Source: Theobroma cacao (Eukaryota > Streptophyta > Magnoliopsida > Malvales > Malvaceae). Taken from it: a DNA stretch of 64,000 nucleotides. Positions 62,008-64,000 of the stretch are shown here, piece by piece (position 1 is the stretch's first letter; every line of letters starts with the position of its first letter). The stretch covers positions 6,772,226 through 6,836,225 of the forward strand of contig NC_030857.1 in NCBI RefSeq assembly GCF_000208745.1. Direction: 5' to 3'. Below the pieces are notes generated by a model. That model worked only from the letters and a program-made list of their open reading frames with translations, made no database searches and was not told where the DNA came from. The position numbers were made by a program, and so were the translations under genes.

Positions 62008-63324
62008 TTATGTGAACTTTATTTGTTTCACCTTCATCACTTGCCTACATCTGCTCTCTATACCATCTCTTATTCTTTTATGCAGCTCATCATCTATCAA
62101 ATTGGCCGCTCCTACTGAATTCAATGTATCACAAACTAACTTATATGTATACTCTCTGGGAATAGATCCCCCACTGATCAACTCAAGAAGAAAATCCTTA
62201 GCCTCCAACACCCTTCCCTCTTCACACAGAGCATGTATAATGGGAGTATAAGAACTATTAGTTGCTAACCCATGATTCATCTGTTGCATCCTGCGCATCA
62301 TCTCAATACCCTTATCAATCTCATTAACAGCACAATAGTACCTAATAAAAGAATTAAATGTGATCCGGTTAGGGACACAATCCCGTTTATTCATATCATC
62401 ATAAAGTTCCAAAGCCCTTTCAATCCGATATGTCTTACAGCAACCGTCAATCAAACAATTATAAGTCACAACATCAGGAACAAAACCCTTAAACAACATT
62501 AGCCGAAACAAGTGATTTGCCTCGTAAAGCCTCCTCCTAATCGCCTTTCTACATCCAGTTTGCATACTAAATTTACAATAAGAACTTATCAAAATCGTAT
62601 AAGTATACACATCTGGTGGACAAATAAACCCTGGTAACTCCATCTGTTCCAACAAGAACCTTGCTTTATTGAAATTCCCAACTCTACAAAGAGCATGAAT
62701 AATCATATTATAAGCAAAAACATCAGGTTTGCAACGGAACTGCTTCATTCTATAAAAACAAGCCAATGCTTCATTAACTAACCCTTCTTCTCCTAGAACT
62801 TTAATCAAACAGGTGACAGTAGACGTCGTAACAAGCCCCGAATTTTCTCTCCTGGACATATCTTTGAGAAAATGCCAAAGGACCTTCAAGTCATTACCTT
62901 TAGCCAAAACGAAGGCCATTTCTTTACAAGTTTTCTCATTATGGGCAAACCCAAAAAAAATTTCTACCCAGATATAGAATTCCATTGCTTTATCTATTCC
63001 TAAAGCTACCCTTTTGGGGTCTCTATAAGCAGCAGGGCCAAGGATAAGAACATTTTGGGAATTCTTAAAATTTTCTTGCTTGATGTTTCTTTGTTTTAAA
63101 GGAGCACGGTGGCGGAAACCCGTCTGGCTGCCAATGGAACGAGGGGATTGGAAGAAGAATTTTGAAACGGATCTTAAGATGTCCGAAACTGAATCTGTCG
63201 TCCATGGATTTGAGGTTGTTGAGGAAGCGAGCTGGGAATCAAAGGGTCGGTTTTGGAGCATTATTGATAATACTTGGTGTACTATGGCACTGTGGCTGCG
63301 TTGCAAAGGCTTTGTCGGGATCAT
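62008..63324 (-). CDS. Pentatricopeptide repeat (P-class) protein, At1g77405-like
   Basis: A single exon, 438 aa, ATG at 63324, no introns, as usual for plant PPR genes. About seven to eight repeats of roughly 35 residues fill residues 130-410. Examples are PDVFAYNMIIHALCRVGNFN, PDVYTYTILISSYCKFSMQ, PDVVTYNCLIDGCCKTYRIE and PNRITFNSFIRYYCAVNEID. No E, DYW or SMR domain is seen, so it is P-class. Such proteins bind specific organellar RNAs and aid their processing or translation. The N-terminus (MIPTKPLQRSHSAIVHQVLS) is basic and Ser-rich, in keeping with plastid or mitochondrial import. The adjacent position to a BGAL16-like gene in Arabidopsis, recalled from memory, supports the identification. 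Confidence 0.92.
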   Translation of the reverse strand: MIPTKPLQRSHSAIVHQVLSIMLQNRPFDSQLASSTTSNPWTTDSVSDILRSVSKFFFQSPRSIGSQTGFRHRAPLKQRNIKQENFKNSQNVLILGPAAYRDPKRVALGIDKAMEFYIWVEIFFGFAHNEKTCKEMAFVLAKGNDLKVLWHFLKDMSRRENSGLVTTSTVTCLIKVLGEEGLVNEALACFYRMKQFRCKPDVFAYNMIIHALCRVGNFNKARFLLEQMELPGFICPPDVYTYTILISSYCKFSMQTGCRKAIRRRLYEANHLFRLMLFKGFVPDVVTYNCLIDGCCKTYRIERALELYDDMNKRDCVPNRITFNSFIRYYCAVNEIDKGIEMMRRMQQMNHGLATNSSYTPIIHALCEEGRVLEAKDFLLELISGGSIPREYTYKLVCDTLNSVGAANLIDDELHKRIRDGIESRCRQVMKVKQIKFT

Positions 63325-63789
63325 CTTTCGATTGAATTTCGCTCAAAGTTCTGTTCTTTTCTCCTTTTTTGGTGGGTGTTTGGGATTTTTTCAATTATCA
63401 GCAAAAGAATATAATGTAAAGCATCGCAACAGATTTCTGGTGCTTCTTCCTCTACTACAACTTTTAGGGCAAGTTTTACGTTTGGAAGTGCTTTGGAGGT
63501 GCTGGAGGAGGAAGAAGATGCGAAGGAAAAGAATCACCGCATGTTTGCAGTAGTAGCTGATGATAAAAAGCCCATAGTTTGATTACTTACATCCTGAGAG
63601 GGTCAGTTTGTATTGGGTTAGCTTGACTATTTTCCATGAAGCCCATGAATGAGGCCTGGTCCAATGCTCTAAGGTGGGAGTATCACGGATTTTACGTCAA
63701 TGAAAAATAGATGAATCTTAAATATATAAATATATTATGCTTACTAATATTTATTTGGATAATTAGGTAATTACAGGATGAATAAATAA
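63325..63789. other. Upstream region of the PPR gene
   Basis: Promoter side of the PPR gene. The plus-strand open frame that crosses 63080-63553 is antisense to the PPR start and is not supported as a gene. Confidence 0.5.
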
Positions 63790-63960
63790 AAAGCAAAATG
63801 CTGGAGCTTTGGGTCACTTAATTGAAGATTGTGCATTTTTTATGGAGAGGATAAACTGTCAAGCCATTGATTTTTGCCTAAGAGAGACCAATTTGAAAGC
63901 ACATTCGATTGCCCAAACAGCTAAAAGAATGGTGGATGAGATGATTGAATGGAAAGATTA
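63790..63960 (+). mobile_element. LINE RNase H (RVT_3) fragment
   Basis: The plus-strand frame reads LGHLIEDCAFFMERINCQAI, then DFCLRETNLKAHSIAQTAKR and ends VDEMIEWKD stop. This resembles the C-terminal part of the RNase H-like domain of plant LINEs (an IEDC segment, then a variant of the REANxVAHxLA motif). The upstream domains are not present, so it is an isolated 3' fragment, unrelated in position to the LINE at 41.8-47.8 kb. Confidence 0.6.
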
Positions 63961-64000
63961 ATCAGAATTACCAATGTTAATCTAGAAAGCTGTTGATAAT

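Noticed and set aside
62272..62502. Plus-strand frames within the PPR gene
   Set aside because: Shadows of the minus-strand PPR coding sequence.
63080..63553. Plus-strand frame of 157 codons
   Set aside because: Antisense to the start of the PPR gene, low-complexity C-terminus, no domain.
1..64000. CRISPR arrays, bacterial operons, tRNA or rRNA genes
   Set aside because: No spaced identical repeats and no tRNA or rRNA gene recognised. The only pol III-like boxes are in the SINE at 58.4 kb.

Overview
This window is nuclear DNA of a flowering plant, most likely a eudicot. The genes are split into many short exons with GT-AG introns, the intergenic DNA is AT-rich, and the repeats are plant types: Ty1/copia, LINE, Helitron, SINE, PIF/Harbinger-like MITE and a Tat/Ogre-like fragment. 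The best markers are plant-specific: a SWI3C chromatin subunit, vacuolar or wall GH35 beta-galactosidases with a C-terminal SUEL lectin domain, and a pentatricopeptide (PPR) protein. Exon models were built by hand from splice sites and checked for reading-frame closure. Transcript data were not available.

Layout from left to right. 1-4879: beta-galactosidase BGAL-A (+), first exon outside the window. 6581-12633: its complete tandem neighbour BGAL-B (+, 19 exons, 805 aa). 13644-15939: OGG1 8-oxoguanine DNA glycosylase (-, 3 exons, 361 aa). 17671-21262: a decayed, 5'-truncated copia element with one LTR. 21774-27988: SWI3C (+, 9 exons, 780 aa). 29055-33392: NRAMP-type metal transporter copy 1 (-, 13 exons, 557 aa). 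33717-36352: upstream DNA holding a Helitron, a 199-bp tandem repeat and a MITE. 37214-41308: an RFC4-like clamp-loader gene with several disabling lesions (-). 41808-47750: a decayed LINE (-). 47781-50650: a decayed Myb/SANT-like transposon gene carrying a Tat/Ogre-like LTR fragment. 51533-52315: the last three exons of an A1-type cyclin, a gene relic (-). 53423-57915: NRAMP copy 2 (-, 13 exons, 557 aa). 60826-61137: a small glycine/cysteine-rich membrane protein (-). 62008-63324: an intronless PPR gene (-). 63790-63960: a LINE RNase H fragment (+).

The gene set recalls two Arabidopsis segments from memory: At1g21690-At1g21710 (RFC4, SWI3C, OGG1) and At1g77390-At1g77410 (CYCA1;2, a PPR gene, BGAL16). 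Here they form one block, as expected if the two Arabidopsis segments are reciprocally fractionated halves of one ancestral region. RFC4 and CYCA1 are both broken here, so working copies should exist elsewhere in this genome.

The most interesting part is the NRAMP pair. A segment of about 7.2 kb (28155-35375) is repeated as about 6.4 kb (52528-58898). Both copies keep full-length frames and identical exon lengths. Copy 2 keeps family-conserved residues, whereas copy 1, next to SWI3C, replaces several of them, including the metal-ligand Asn of the TM1 DPGN motif (DPGS). Copy 1 also has a different upstream region, with a deletion and a Helitron. Copy 2 has a SINE at the same target site that the Helitron used in copy 1.
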